Part shown: one piece after another, positions 1 to 9,516 of the stretch | Numbering within the stretch: position 1 is the first letter of the stretch | Layout: each line of letters starts with the position of its first letter | Position numbers and translations under genes: made by a program | The notes under the pieces: model-generated | Seen by the model: only the letters and a program-made list of their open reading frames with translations | Told to the model about the DNA's origin: nothing | Database searches by the model: none | Origin: CAYQNU01 sp964419055 | GTDB taxonomy: Bacteria > Bacteroidota > Bacteroidia > Flavobacteriales_D > Parvicellaceae | DNA: 64,000 bases | NCBI GenBank assembly: GCA_964419055.1 | Contig: CAYQNU010000005.1 | Location: forward strand, 62,001 to 126,000 | Reading direction: 5' to 3'

Positions 1-1694
1 CCAATGGGTTTGTTAGGATCTTTCAATCCAGCACGATTACGTTGAATTGCTTTCACGACTTTAATTATGGCTTCTTCTTGACCAATTACAGAACCTTTCA
101 ATTCGTCCTGCATTTTCATCAATTTACCCGTTTCTTTTTCAGCAACACGTTGCAATGGAATACCTGTCATCATTGAAACTACTTCAGCCACGTTATCTTC
201 AGTAACCGTAATTTTATGGGTTTTACTTTCTTGCTCCCATTTCAATTTGGCACTATCTAAATCTTCATGCAATTTACGTTCGGTATCTCTTAATTTAGCT
301 GCTTCTTCATATTGTTGACTTCTAACCACACGGTTTTTCTCATCTTTAATATCTTCCAACTTTTGTTCTATCTCCAATATGCTTTTTGGCACGTTGATGT
401 TTGATATATGTACACGTGAACCTACTTCATCCAATGCATCGATAGCCTTATCGGGCAAGTGACGATCGGTAACATAACGAGCGGTTAATTTCACACAAGC
501 ATCAATAGCTTCTTGAGTGTACACTACATTATGGTGTTCTTCATATTTCTCTTTTATGTTACCTAAAATAATGATGGTTTCCTCGATGGTAGTTGGTTCA
601 ACTATCACTTTTTGAAAACGTCTTTCTAAGGCTCCATCTTTTTCAATATATTGTCTGTATTCATCCAACGTGGTAGCACCAATACATTGGATTTCACCTC
701 TTGCCAAGGCTGGTTTAAACATATTGCTGGCATCTAATGACCCAGAAGCACCACCTGCACCAATTATGGTGTGTATTTCATCAATAAAAAGGATGATCTC
801 AGGTGATTTTTCCAATTCATTCATCACCGCTTTCATACGCTCTTCAAATTGTCCACGGTATTTTGTACCCGCCACTAAAGAAGCTAAATCTAACGAAATG
901 ACTCTTTTATTAAAAAGTACGCGTGACACTTTACGTTGTACAATTCTTAATGCTAATCCCTCTGCAATAGCAGATTTACCAACACCAGGTTCCCCAATAA
1001 GCATAGGATTATTTTTCTTTCTTCTACTTAATATTTGAGAAACACGTTCAATTTCTTTCTCTCGACCCACAATAGGATCTAGTTTACCTTCTTCAGCATA
1101 TTTGGTTAAATCTCTACCAAAATTATCTAATACTGGGGTTTTTGATTTGGAGTCAGCAGGTTTTCTTGGAGAACTACCGCTGTAACCTCCACCACCTACT
1201 AATCCATCATCATCCGATGACCCTGGAAATTCAGCTTTGGGTTGTTCGTTGTATCCTTGTTCCATCATAAGTTCTAGTTCGTCTTTAACGTATTCGTAAT
1301 CTATTTTAAATTTGTTTAATAATTGCGAGGCCACATTATCTTCTTCTTTTAATATAGAGAGCAACAAATGTTCTGTACCAATCATATTACTTTTAAAGAG
1401 TTTTGCTTCTAAATAAGTGATTTTCAATACTTTCTCAGCTTGTTTCATCAAAGGTAGGTTACCACTGTTTACCGGTTTCCCTGAATTGGCAGGCAATTTA
1501 CTTTCCAACTCTTTACGCAATGTTTTTAAATCGATATTGGCTTGTTTAATGATCTTAATGGCAATACCTTCTCCTTCACGTATTAATCCCAATAAGAGAT
1601 GTTCTACACCGATGTAGTCATGACCTAAGCGTAATGATTCCTCTCTGCTATAACTGATAACATCTTTCACTCTAGCTGAAAATTTAGCTTCCAT
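1..1694 (-). CDS. clpC: ATP-dependent Clp protease ATPase subunit ClpC (C-terminus cut by window edge)
   Basis: The reading frame opens with ATG at 1694 and stays open to base 1, so about 564 N-terminal residues are visible and the C-terminal part is missing. It begins MEAKFSARVKDVISYSREE and holds two Clp-N repeats (about residues 1-145), a glycine/serine-rich linker, and the first AAA+ domain with Walker A GEPGVGKS and Walker B ILFIDEIHT. A UVR-like coiled-coil middle region (EEAAKLRDTERKL) follows. That middle region and the double N-repeat indicate ClpC rather than ClpB or ClpA. It unfolds substrates for ClpP in the cytoplasm. It is divergent from gyrA, with 242 bp between the two start codons. 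Confidence 0.95.
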   Translation of the reverse strand, partial: MEAKFSARVKDVISYSREESLRLGHDYIGVEHLLLGLIREGEGIAIKIIKQANIDLKTLRKELESKLPANSGKPVNSGNLPLMKQAEKVLKITYLEAKLFKSNMIGTEHLLLSILKEEDNVASQLLNKFKIDYEYVKDELELMMEQGYNEQPKAEFPGSSDDDGLVGGGGYSGSSPRKPADSKSKTPVLDNFGRDLTKYAEEGKLDPIVGREKEIERVSQILSRRKKNNPMLIGEPGVGKSAIAEGLALRIVQRKVSRVLFNKRVISLDLASLVAGTKYRGQFEERMKAVMNELEKSPEIILFIDEIHTIIGAGGASGSLDASNMFKPALARGEIQCIGATTLDEYRQYIEKDGALERRFQKVIVEPTTIEETIIILGNIKEKYEEHHNVVYTQEAIDACVKLTARYVTDRHLPDKAIDALDEVGSRVHISNINVPKSILEIEQKLEDIKDEKNRVVRSQQYEEAAKLRDTERKLHEDLDSAKLKWEQESKTHKITVTEDNVAEVVSMMTGIPLQRVAEKETGKLMKMQDELKGSVIGQEEAIIKVVKAIQRNRAGLKDPNKPI

Positions 1695-1936
1695 AAATGA
1701 TTGCTTTTAAATTTTATTTGTCGAAGTTAATAAAAATTCCTCGAAAATCAAAGGTATATGTTCACGAAATATAACGACTGATATGAAAACGGTATTTATA
1801 AACAAAAAATTGTTATCAATTGTGAATAAGTTTTTAGTGGTTAAAAGTCGGAAAAGTAGTATTTTCGAACTCTTTAAAAAATGCAGTGAAAGCTAGCTTT
1901 AAAGTGCTGAAAATTAATAGAAATTAAAATTTAAAT

Positions 1937-4543
1937 ATGGCAGAAGAAGGATCAGGGGAAAGAATTATACCCGTAAATATTGAAGATGAAATGAAAACGG
2001 CCTACATCGATTATTCGATGTCGGTAATTGTATCCAGAGCATTGCCAGATGTAAGAGATGGATTAAAACCTGTTCACAGAAGGGTTTTATTTGGAATGCA
2101 TGAATTAGGAGTGAGAAGTAATACAGCTTATAAGAAATCGGCTAGAATTGTCGGTGAGGTATTGGGTAAGTATCACCCACATGGTGATAGTTCAGTATAT
2201 GACGCAATGGTGCGTATGGCTCAGGAGTGGTCATTACGTTATCCTTTAGTTGATGGACAAGGTAACTTTGGTTCTGTAGATGGTGATAGTCCAGCAGCTA
2301 TGCGTTACACGGAGGTTCGTTTGAAAAAAATTGCAGAGGAAATTCTTTCAGATTTAGAGAAAGAAACGGTTGATTTTACTGCTAACTTCGATGATTCGTT
2401 GGAAGAACCTTCGGTTATGCCAACTCGTATTCCTAATTTATTAGTGAATGGTGCTTCTGGTATTGCGGTAGGTATGGCTACTAATATGGCTCCTCACAAC
2501 TTAACTGAGGTGATTAATGGAACTATTGCTTATATTGATAACAGAGATATCGATGTTGCTGGTTTGATGCAATATGTAAAAGCACCGGATTTTCCAACTG
2601 GAGGTATAATCTATGGTTATGAAGGCGTGAAATCTGCTTTTGAAGAGGGTAGAGGTCGTATTGTTATGAGAGCAAAAGCCACTATCGAAGAAATTCGTGA
2701 AGGTAGAGAAGCCATCATTGTAACTGAAATTCCTTACCAAGTGAATAAAGCGGAAATGATAGCCAAAACTGCTGATTTGGTAAATGAAGGTAAAATTGAA
2801 GGAATATCTGAGTTGAGAGATGAGTCAGATAGATCAGGGATGCGCATCGTTTATGAAATTAAACGCGATGCTATTTCTAATGTAGTGTTGAATAAATTAT
2901 TCAAATATACTTCTCTTCAAACTTCCTTTTCAGTTAATAACATTGCTCTAGTTGCTGGTCGTCCAGTGATGTTGAATCTTAAAGATATGATTCATCATTT
3001 TGTGGAACACAGACATGATGTAGTGGTTCGCAGAACTAAATTTGAATTACGAAAAGCGGAAGAAAGAGCACATATTTTAGAAGGTTTAATCATTGCATCT
3101 GACAATATTGACGAGGTTATTAAAATCATTAGAGCCTCTGCCAATACCGATGAAGCACGTGAGAGTTTGATGGCTACTTTCAACTTATCTGAAATTCAGT
3201 CTAGAGCCATCGTAGAGATGCGTTTGCGTCAATTAACAGGTTTGGAGCAAGATAAATTAAGAGCCGAATTTGAAGAGTTGATGAAAACCATTGCTGACTT
3301 GAAAGAAATATTAGCCAGTGAAGATCGAAGAATGCAAATCATTAAAGAAGAGTTGATTGAAATTCGCGATAAATATGGAGATGAAAGACGTTCAGTAATT
3401 GAATATTCAGCTAATGAAATGTCTATTGAGGATTTAATTGCCGATGACGAAGTGGTAGTAACCATTAGTCACGCTGGTTATATTAAACGTACGCGTTTGG
3501 ATGAATACAAAGTTCAAAACCGTGGTGGGGTAGGTTCTAAAGGAACAGCAACTCGAGATAAAGATTTCTTAGAGCACTTGTTTGTTGCTACCAACCATGA
3601 TTTCTTATTGGTGTTTACCGAAAAAGGTAGATGTTTCTGGATGCGTGTATTTGAAATACCTGAAGGTAATAAATTATCGAAAGGTAGAGCTATCCAAAAC
3701 TTAATCAACATACCGCAAGATGATAAAGTGAAAGCGTATGTGAGTGTTAAAGATTTGAGAGATGAAGAATACGTAAATAACAATTTTATTGTGATGTGTA
3801 CTAAAAAAGGTATCATCAAAAAAACAAGTTTGAAAGCGTACTCTCGTCCAAGAACAAATGGTATTAACGCCATAGGTATTAGAGAAGGAGATGAATTGTT
3901 AGAAGCACGTTTGACTAATGGTAGCAATGAAATCTTGATGGCATTGAAATCCGGTAGAGCCATTCGTTTCCCAGAAGCGAAAGTGCGACCAATGGGTAGA
4001 AATGCATCGGGTGTTAGAGGAGTTACTTTAGCTAGTGAAACAGATGAAGTAGTAGGAATGGTGTGTGTGGCCGATATGAGCCAAACGATTTTAGTGGTTT
4101 CTGAAAAAGGATATGGAAAACGTACTTTATTAAATGACCCTGAGACCAATGAGGCTATTTACAGAGTAACCAATAGAGGTGGTAAGGGTGTGAAAACATT
4201 GAACGTTACCGATAAAACAGGCCACTTAGTTGCTATCAAAATTGTTACCGATGAAGACGATATCATGATCATCAACAAATCAGGTATCATTATTCGTATG
4301 CACGTAGATTCGTTGAGAACAATGGGACGAGCTACACAAGGGGTACGTTTGATTAGTTTGAGAGGAAGTGATGAAATAGCTGCAGTTGCTGTGGTAGAAA
4401 GAGACGAAGAGGAAGAAGTAGTAGAAGTTGACGGAGAAGAATTAGAACCAATAACAGACATCGAAGAATTGGATGGAGAAGACGATGTAGCTCCAGATGA
4501 TGATGTTGAAGGAGAGGACGATTCAGAAAGCGATGAGGATTAA
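1937..4543 (+). CDS. gyrA: DNA gyrase subunit A
   Basis: Full-length GyrA (868 residues), the breakage-reunion subunit of the A2B2 gyrase that introduces negative supercoils. The catalytic tyrosine is in AMRYTEVRL (Y124). The quinolone-resistance region reads HGDSSVYD, with Ser and Asp at the positions equivalent to E. coli S83 and D87, so no classical resistance substitution is seen. A GyrA-box-like QNRGGVGSKG opens the C-terminal beta-pinwheel. The last 35-40 residues are a highly acidic tail, as is common in this phylum. The ATG at 1937 fits the conserved N-terminus (GERIIPVNIEDEMK). A strong terminator follows directly. Confidence 0.98.
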   Translation: MAEEGSGERIIPVNIEDEMKTAYIDYSMSVIVSRALPDVRDGLKPVHRRVLFGMHELGVRSNTAYKKSARIVGEVLGKYHPHGDSSVYDAMVRMAQEWSLRYPLVDGQGNFGSVDGDSPAAMRYTEVRLKKIAEEILSDLEKETVDFTANFDDSLEEPSVMPTRIPNLLVNGASGIAVGMATNMAPHNLTEVINGTIAYIDNRDIDVAGLMQYVKAPDFPTGGIIYGYEGVKSAFEEGRGRIVMRAKATIEEIREGREAIIVTEIPYQVNKAEMIAKTADLVNEGKIEGISELRDESDRSGMRIVYEIKRDAISNVVLNKLFKYTSLQTSFSVNNIALVAGRPVMLNLKDMIHHFVEHRHDVVVRRTKFELRKAEERAHILEGLIIASDNIDEVIKIIRASANTDEARESLMATFNLSEIQSRAIVEMRLRQLTGLEQDKLRAEFEELMKTIADLKEILASEDRRMQIIKEELIEIRDKYGDERRSVIEYSANEMSIEDLIADDEVVVTISHAGYIKRTRLDEYKVQNRGGVGSKGTATRDKDFLEHLFVATNHDFLLVFTEKGRCFWMRVFEIPEGNKLSKGRAIQNLINIPQDDKVKAYVSVKDLRDEEYVNNNFIVMCTKKGIIKKTSLKAYSRPRTNGINAIGIREGDELLEARLTNGSNEILMALKSGRAIRFPEAKVRPMGRNASGVRGVTLASETDEVVGMVCVADMSQTILVVSEKGYGKRTLLNDPETNEAIYRVTNRGGKGVKTLNVTDKTGHLVAIKIVTDEDDIMIINKSGIIIRMHVDSLRTMGRATQGVRLISLRGSDEIAAVAVVERDEEEEVVEVDGEELEPITDIEELDGEDDVAPDDDVEGEDDSESDED

Positions 4544-4560
4544 TCTTATAATTTATTACA

Positions 4561-4596
4561 AAAAAAAAGGCTACTCGATTGGGTAGCCTTTTTTTG
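4561..4596 (+). terminator. Rho-independent terminator of gyrA
   Basis: Stem ggctac / gtagcc (4569-4574 with 4583-4588) with an eight-base loop. It is flanked by an A-run and followed by a T-run, so it could work in both directions. It starts 18 bp after the gyrA stop. Confidence 0.85.
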
Positions 4597-4636
4597 TTGT
4601 TCTCCATATTTTAAATGTAATTTAAAAAACTATTTT

Positions 4637-4681
4637 TACTTTGAAAAACTTTTACTTAACTTTACTTCATTGTTCAAAGTA
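4637..4681. repeat. Inverted repeat before the 4693 gene
   Basis: The nine-base arms TACTTTGAA (4637-4645) and TTCAAAGTA (4673-4681) are perfect reverse complements separated by 27 bp, ending 11 bp before the start codon. It could be an operator or an mRNA hairpin over the ribosome-binding region. The role is inferred only from position. Confidence 0.4.
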
Positions 4682-4692
4682 ATATCAACAAT

Positions 4693-6162
4693 ATGAGAAT
4701 TTTTAATTTCAAAATAATTATCATTTTTATTCTCATTTTTGTTACGTTAAATTCTTTTGGTCAGCGCAAACAAATCGATTATGTTAAAACAATTAAGTAT
4801 TCAAGTGCTGGTTATAGTAATACAAATGCAAGAAGTTATGTTTCTAAAATAAATATCCAGAAACATAATGAATTTGAGTATTATTTTAAAGAAATTAATT
4901 TTGATACTAATGAAGTCAAATATTTTTACTCGTTAAATTATTCTGATCATATTGGAATTGAATATTTTTCTTTTTCTTGGCATATTGATTACAAATTACA
5001 TATTGAACATTCATTTGTAGATACCTTAAATAATTCATGGTATTCAATAAATTACCTTTTAAACTTTAGTGGAGAGCAAGATAGTTGTAGTTTAATTATT
5101 AATCAATTCAATAATTCTCATTTAGAAATTCAACTTAATACTGAAGAAGTAAAGAAGTATTATATGGAATGGATAGAGAAAAACTATGAAAAAATGGATT
5201 CTTTTGACCGAGTTCCATTTCCTGATATCACTCAATTTAAAAAGTTGAAAAGTCGTCATAATTATTTAGTAAATGACAAAACAGGAAATTATAAAATATG
5301 GGAGTCTTATTATATAGACAGTATTTTTATTGATGGAAATTTAGATAAAATTGATACCATTTTAAAAGAGAAATCAAAAATATTTTATAAAACTGAAAAT
5401 GGTATTACTGAATATAAGAGGGATTATTATCTAGGAACCAGTCGTACTTTTGAAGGATATACTTATGATTCTATTCAGCAGAAAACAGAACAATTGCTCT
5501 ACAAAACAAATTCAGAAAATGATACCCTATATCGTATATCTTCAGACACAAAACTTGAAATGAAAACAATGGTTTCTAATTATAAAATTATTGGAAACTA
5601 TCCTGATGAACGCAATTTTTATTATGGATCATATTATCCGAAGGAATTTATATTTAAAGAGAGAACGATTCGTGTAGTACGAGATACATCTGGATATAAA
5701 ATTAGCGGAGAAGCCAACGGCATAACAAGAGAAGATGTAAAAGTAAAATGTACATTTTATACTGAACCTCCTAGTAAGGATTTTAATCAATACATACTTA
5801 GAGAAAATACTTCACCATCTAAACTTTCTGAAAATAATATAGGTAAAGTGTTCCAAAATTACTATTTTGATTATTCTATTATTACAATGTTGCCCAATAT
5901 CGATTTGAAACCGTTGATAAAGTTTAATTACATAACAAGTAGAGGTACAGTTGGTGTTATTATAGATGAAAATAGCTTTCCTATTAAAAGTTATTCTAAG
6001 GGGGTAAAAAATAAGCGACATCGAAAAAGAAGCAGTTTGAAACCAGAATATAAAATTGAGACAAAGCGAATTGAAAAAAACAAAAAAAAGAATTTCGAAA
6101 TATGGAAAAGAGAAGAGTATGGAGGAAAGGAATATATCTTATATGAGATATATTTTAAGTAA
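4693..6162 (+). CDS. Secreted protein of unknown function
   Basis: 489 residues. The first 23 residues (MRIFNFKIIIIFILIFVTLN, then SFGQ) form a signal peptide with a likely cleavage after Gly-Gln typical of this phylum, so the protein should be exported. The rest is rich in Tyr, Asn, Lys and Ile with no motif I recognise, and the extreme C-terminus is basic (RIEKNKKKNFEIWK). Base composition is more AT-rich than the flanking gyrase genes. It sits between gyrA (same strand) and convergent gyrB and looks like an independent accessory gene. No function can be assigned. Confidence 0.75.
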   Translation: MRIFNFKIIIIFILIFVTLNSFGQRKQIDYVKTIKYSSAGYSNTNARSYVSKINIQKHNEFEYYFKEINFDTNEVKYFYSLNYSDHIGIEYFSFSWHIDYKLHIEHSFVDTLNNSWYSINYLLNFSGEQDSCSLIINQFNNSHLEIQLNTEEVKKYYMEWIEKNYEKMDSFDRVPFPDITQFKKLKSRHNYLVNDKTGNYKIWESYYIDSIFIDGNLDKIDTILKEKSKIFYKTENGITEYKRDYYLGTSRTFEGYTYDSIQQKTEQLLYKTNSENDTLYRISSDTKLEMKTMVSNYKIIGNYPDERNFYYGSYYPKEFIFKERTIRVVRDTSGYKISGEANGITREDVKVKCTFYTEPPSKDFNQYILRENTSPSKLSENNIGKVFQNYYFDYSIITMLPNIDLKPLIKFNYITSRGTVGVIIDENSFPIKSYSKGVKNKRHRKRSSLKPEYKIETKRIEKNKKKNFEIWKREEYGGKEYILYEIYFK

Positions 6163-6452
6163 ATTTATTATTTTATTGCGTAGCCATAGATGTAATAACT
6201 TCTATATTCAAGTTTATTAGTGCTATTATTTTTCAATTTATTTTTCTGTTTTACATGATTTATTATAATTTTTATTAGTAGAAAAATACTAATTAAGAAA
6301 AACATAAGTCACATTCAAAACCTTAGTCTATGTAAGTAGTTAAATTTTACCATTACTTATTTACAGCTTATCTAATTTTATTTTTAATATTTGCTATTAT
6401 AATAAATTGCAAAGTTAGTTGGCAATAATCCTATTTATTTTAAAACATCTTC
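6163..6452. other. AT-rich intergenic region, no gene seen
   Basis: About 290 bp of very AT-rich sequence between the unknown secreted-protein gene and the gyrB terminator. I see no ORF, repeat or RNA signature in it. Confidence 0.6.
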
Positions 6453-6496
6453 TCAAAAAAAAGTCCTGACATAAATTATATCAGGACTTTTTTAAT
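6453..6496 (-). terminator. Terminator of gyrB
   Basis: Perfect nine-base stem aagtcctga / tcaggactt (6461-6469 with 6481-6489), flanked by an A-run and a T-run. It lies just downstream of the gyrB stop on the minus strand and is symmetric enough to act both ways. Confidence 0.85.
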
Positions 6497-6514
6497 TTTT
6501 ATAGGCTATATTGC

Positions 6515-8470
6515 TTACGCATCAATCTTAGCATATTTTGCATTTTTCTCAATGAAATCTCTACGTGGTGGAACGTCATCGCCCATCAACATAGAAAAGA
6601 TACGGTCGCATTCAATGGCATTGTCAATAGTAACTTGACGAAGTGTTCTGCTTTCTTTGCTCATCGTAGTTTCCCACAATTGCTCAGCGTTCATCTCTCC
6701 AAGACCTTTGTATCGTTGAATACCTACACTAGAATCAGATCCGTTACCTTTCATTTCCAATACATACTCATCACGTTGCTTTTCGGTCCAAGCGTATTTG
6801 GCTTGTTTTCCTTTTTTTACTAAATAGAGTGGAGGAGTGGCAATATAAATATAGCCTTGCTCGATCATCTCTTTCATATATCTAAAGAAGAATGTTAAAA
6901 TCAACGTTTGAATGTGACTACCATCGACATCGGCATCACACATAATAATTACCTTGTGGTAACGTAATTTCTCTAAGTTCAGAGCGGTTGAATCTTCTTC
7001 CGTACCAATACGTACACCCAAAGCCGTGTAGATATTTTTAATCTCTTCGTTATCAAAAATCTTGTGACGCATCGCTTTCTCCACGTTCAAAATCTTACCT
7101 CTCAACGGCATAATAGCTTGATAATGACGATCTCTTCCTTGTTTAGCAGTTCCACCTGCCGAATCTCCCTCCACTAAGTATAATTCACTAATAGCAGGAT
7201 CTTTTGAAGCACAATCGGCCAATTTTCCAGGTAATCCCATACCTCCCATTGGAGATTTACGTTGCACCATTTCACGTGCTTTTTTAGCAGCGTGACGAGC
7301 TGTGGCTGCCAAAATTACTTTTTCGATGATTATACGAGCATCATTTGGATGTTCTTCCAAATAATCTTGCAACATTTCACTTACCGCCTGGCTAACAGGA
7401 GCAACAACATCTTTATTACCTAATTTTGTTTTTGTTTGACCTTCAAATTGTGGTTCTGCAACTTTAACCGAAATAATAGCTGTAAGACCTTCTCTAAAGT
7501 CATCGCCATTGATTTCAAATTTTAATTTGTCTAACAATCCAGATGCATCTGCGTATTTTTTCAACGTATTGGTCAAACCTCTTCTAAATCCACTTAAGTG
7601 TGTTCCACCTTCGTGTGTGTTGATGTTGTTGACATATGAAAATACATTTTCAGTATAGGTATTGTTATATACCATGGCTACTTCAACAGGCATACCATGT
7701 TTGTCGCTTTCCAATGAAATTACTTCAGCAATAATGCGCTCACGGTTACCATCTAAGAATTCAACAAATTCAGCCAAACCTCTTTCTGATTTAAACGTCT
7801 CTGATCTAAATGAGCCGTCTTCCAACGCTTCACGCTCATCACTCATATGAATAGTAATACCTTTGTTAAGGTAAGACAATTCACGCATACGAGCAGCTAA
7901 TGTATCGTAGCTAAATTCTATCGTTTCAAAAATAGTATCATCTGGATAAAATTCTACAATTGTTCCTCGGTAATCTGATGGACCAACTTCTCTAACTGGA
8001 TAAATACTTTTTCCTTTAGAGTATTCTTGTTCCCAACATTTACCATCACGGTGAACAGTAGCTACTAATTTATTCGAAAGTGCATTTACACATGAAACAC
8101 CCACACCGTGTAATCCACCAGATACTTTATAGGAATCTTTATCGAATTTACCACCCGCACCAATTTTGGTCATTACCACCTCAAGTGCAGATACCCCTTC
8201 TTTTTTGTGTATCTCAACTGGAATACCACGACCGTTATCTTTTACTCTAATTCCTGAGTTAGGCAACATAGCGATATAAATAGTATCACAATGCCCACCC
8301 ATTGCCTCATCAATAGAGTTGTCAATTACTTCATAAACCAAATGGTGTAGACCTCTTACCCCAACATCACCAATATACATAGATGGACGCATACGAACAT
8401 GCTCCATTCCTTCCAACGCCTGTATACTATCGGCTGAATAGGCTTTCCCTTTATCTTTTTCTTCGCTCAT
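6515..8470 (-). CDS. gyrB: DNA gyrase subunit B
   Basis: 651 residues, the ATPase subunit of gyrase. The N-terminal GHKL ATPase shows the YEVIDNSIDEA and DNGRGIPV motifs. The TOPRIM domain carries EGDSAGG, the metal-binding DADVDGSH and PLRGKILNVEKA. The C-terminal QRYKGLGEMNAEQLW is the usual GyrA-contact region. Length is normal for a GyrB without the proteobacterial insertion. It is convergent with gyrA and separated from it by one unknown gene, so gyrA and gyrB are not cotranscribed. A TACCTTTG -7 element lies 25 bp upstream of the start. Confidence 0.98.
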   Translation of the reverse strand: MSEEKDKGKAYSADSIQALEGMEHVRMRPSMYIGDVGVRGLHHLVYEVIDNSIDEAMGGHCDTIYIAMLPNSGIRVKDNGRGIPVEIHKKEGVSALEVVMTKIGAGGKFDKDSYKVSGGLHGVGVSCVNALSNKLVATVHRDGKCWEQEYSKGKSIYPVREVGPSDYRGTIVEFYPDDTIFETIEFSYDTLAARMRELSYLNKGITIHMSDEREALEDGSFRSETFKSERGLAEFVEFLDGNRERIIAEVISLESDKHGMPVEVAMVYNNTYTENVFSYVNNINTHEGGTHLSGFRRGLTNTLKKYADASGLLDKLKFEINGDDFREGLTAIISVKVAEPQFEGQTKTKLGNKDVVAPVSQAVSEMLQDYLEEHPNDARIIIEKVILAATARHAAKKAREMVQRKSPMGGMGLPGKLADCASKDPAISELYLVEGDSAGGTAKQGRDRHYQAIMPLRGKILNVEKAMRHKIFDNEEIKNIYTALGVRIGTEEDSTALNLEKLRYHKVIIMCDADVDGSHIQTLILTFFFRYMKEMIEQGYIYIATPPLYLVKKGKQAKYAWTEKQRDEYVLEMKGNGSDSSVGIQRYKGLGEMNAEQLWETTMSKESRTLRQVTIDNAIECDRIFSMLMGDDVPPRRDFIEKNAKYAKIDA

Positions 8471-8494
8471 TTTTTATAATCTTTATAAGTGAAG

Positions 8495-8502
8495 CAAAGG
8501 TA
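8495..8502 (-). promoter_or_regulatory. Bacteroidota -7 promoter element of gyrB
   Basis: TACCTTTG on the minus strand matches the TAnnTTTG consensus and lies 25 bp before the gyrB ATG. No clear -33 TTTG was found. Confidence 0.5.
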
Positions 8503-8635
8503 ACATTCTTACTTAATTTATTCTAGTAAAAAGAGTGCTTAGATTAGAGTTTTTATTAACAAAAAAGTATTGAATTTTTAATAAAAAACTCCTCTTAATA
8601 AGTATTTCTGTGATAATTTTTATTTGAATCCTTTT

Positions 8636-9505
8636 TTATAATGCAGTAACGGTATAACCTAATTTTCGCAGCAAAGTGATAATACCTTTTTCACCGCCTA
8701 AATGTGCTGCTCCCACAGCGGTAAAAGTGCTTCCTTTTGTAAGAAAAGGTACTAATCGATCAACCATCACTTGGTTTCTTTTGGTAATAAACTGTTCAAC
8801 AAATAATTCGTTAATTTTTGGATCTTCAATACTGATTAAGGTTGTAGTTAATAACTGTTCAATATCACCGTTCAAATAAGCCGAAAGCAATACATCTTCT
8901 TCATTGGTAGCAACTGCTTTGTAGGCTTCTTTTACCGCGTCTAATAAATAGTTGGCCTGAAAATCATAGGGAAGTGCGGAAAATGCAGCTAACTGTTCAG
9001 ATACTTTCTCTAATCCAATAACGGGAATTTTATTTTTTTTAGCTCGCGTGTTAAAATAAGCGTCAAGTGCTTCGGATTGCTCTTTTTTAAAGTCTTTGGT
9101 GCTCATCAAAGTCGCGGTGTAAAAAGGCTGTAATGCATTAAAAGTAAACAAACTCATATTTAATGAATCTGTAAAATATTTATTAACCAGCTGATAGTCT
9201 TTTTTCTTTAACAATGTTTCTAAAGTTGCTCCATCTTTCATAATTAAAGACCCCATCAATTCTAAAGGGTTTACACTGTCAAGATTTAATTCCATCAAAA
9301 AGTAATCAGCTGAATCTAATGCAGTTAATACACCTTCCTTAAAGTTGAATACACGGTTATCTTGAATATGCATCGTTCCATACAAGTAGGATTTTTGAGA
9401 TAATCCATTACCCGATATCTCCCAGAAAAGTGACTTTTCAATTGTTTGACCAAAACCCAATGAATGGGTTAAAATAAACAGAATTACAATGTGTAAAATT
9501 TTCAT
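8636..9505 (-). CDS. TraB/GumN family secreted protein
   Basis: 289 residues from the ATG at 9505 (MKILHIVILFILTHSLGFGQ). An upstream in-frame ATG at 9607 would overlap trkH by 91 bp and bury the signal peptide, so the inner start is preferred. Family marks are WEISGNG near the start, SYLYGTMHIQD with the conserved GT-H pair, and the C-terminal AVGAAHLGGEKGIITLLRKLGY that matches the second GxxH motif. Members of the TraB/GumN family are putative metal-dependent hydrolases or peptidases related to Tiki. The substrate here is unknown. It is the last gene of trkA-trkH-8636, 11 bp after trkH. Confidence 0.85.
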   Translation of the reverse strand: MKILHIVILFILTHSLGFGQTIEKSLFWEISGNGLSQKSYLYGTMHIQDNRVFNFKEGVLTALDSADYFLMELNLDSVNPLELMGSLIMKDGATLETLLKKKDYQLVNKYFTDSLNMSLFTFNALQPFYTATLMSTKDFKKEQSEALDAYFNTRAKKNKIPVIGLEKVSEQLAAFSALPYDFQANYLLDAVKEAYKAVATNEEDVLLSAYLNGDIEQLLTTTLISIEDPKINELFVEQFITKRNQVMVDRLVPFLTKGSTFTAVGAAHLGGEKGIITLLRKLGYTVTAL

Positions 9506-9516
9506 AGTACTTAACT

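Noticed and set aside
3514..4149. Long minus-strand frame within gyrA
   Set aside because: Shadow of the conserved gyrA coding sequence; no start signals or domain.
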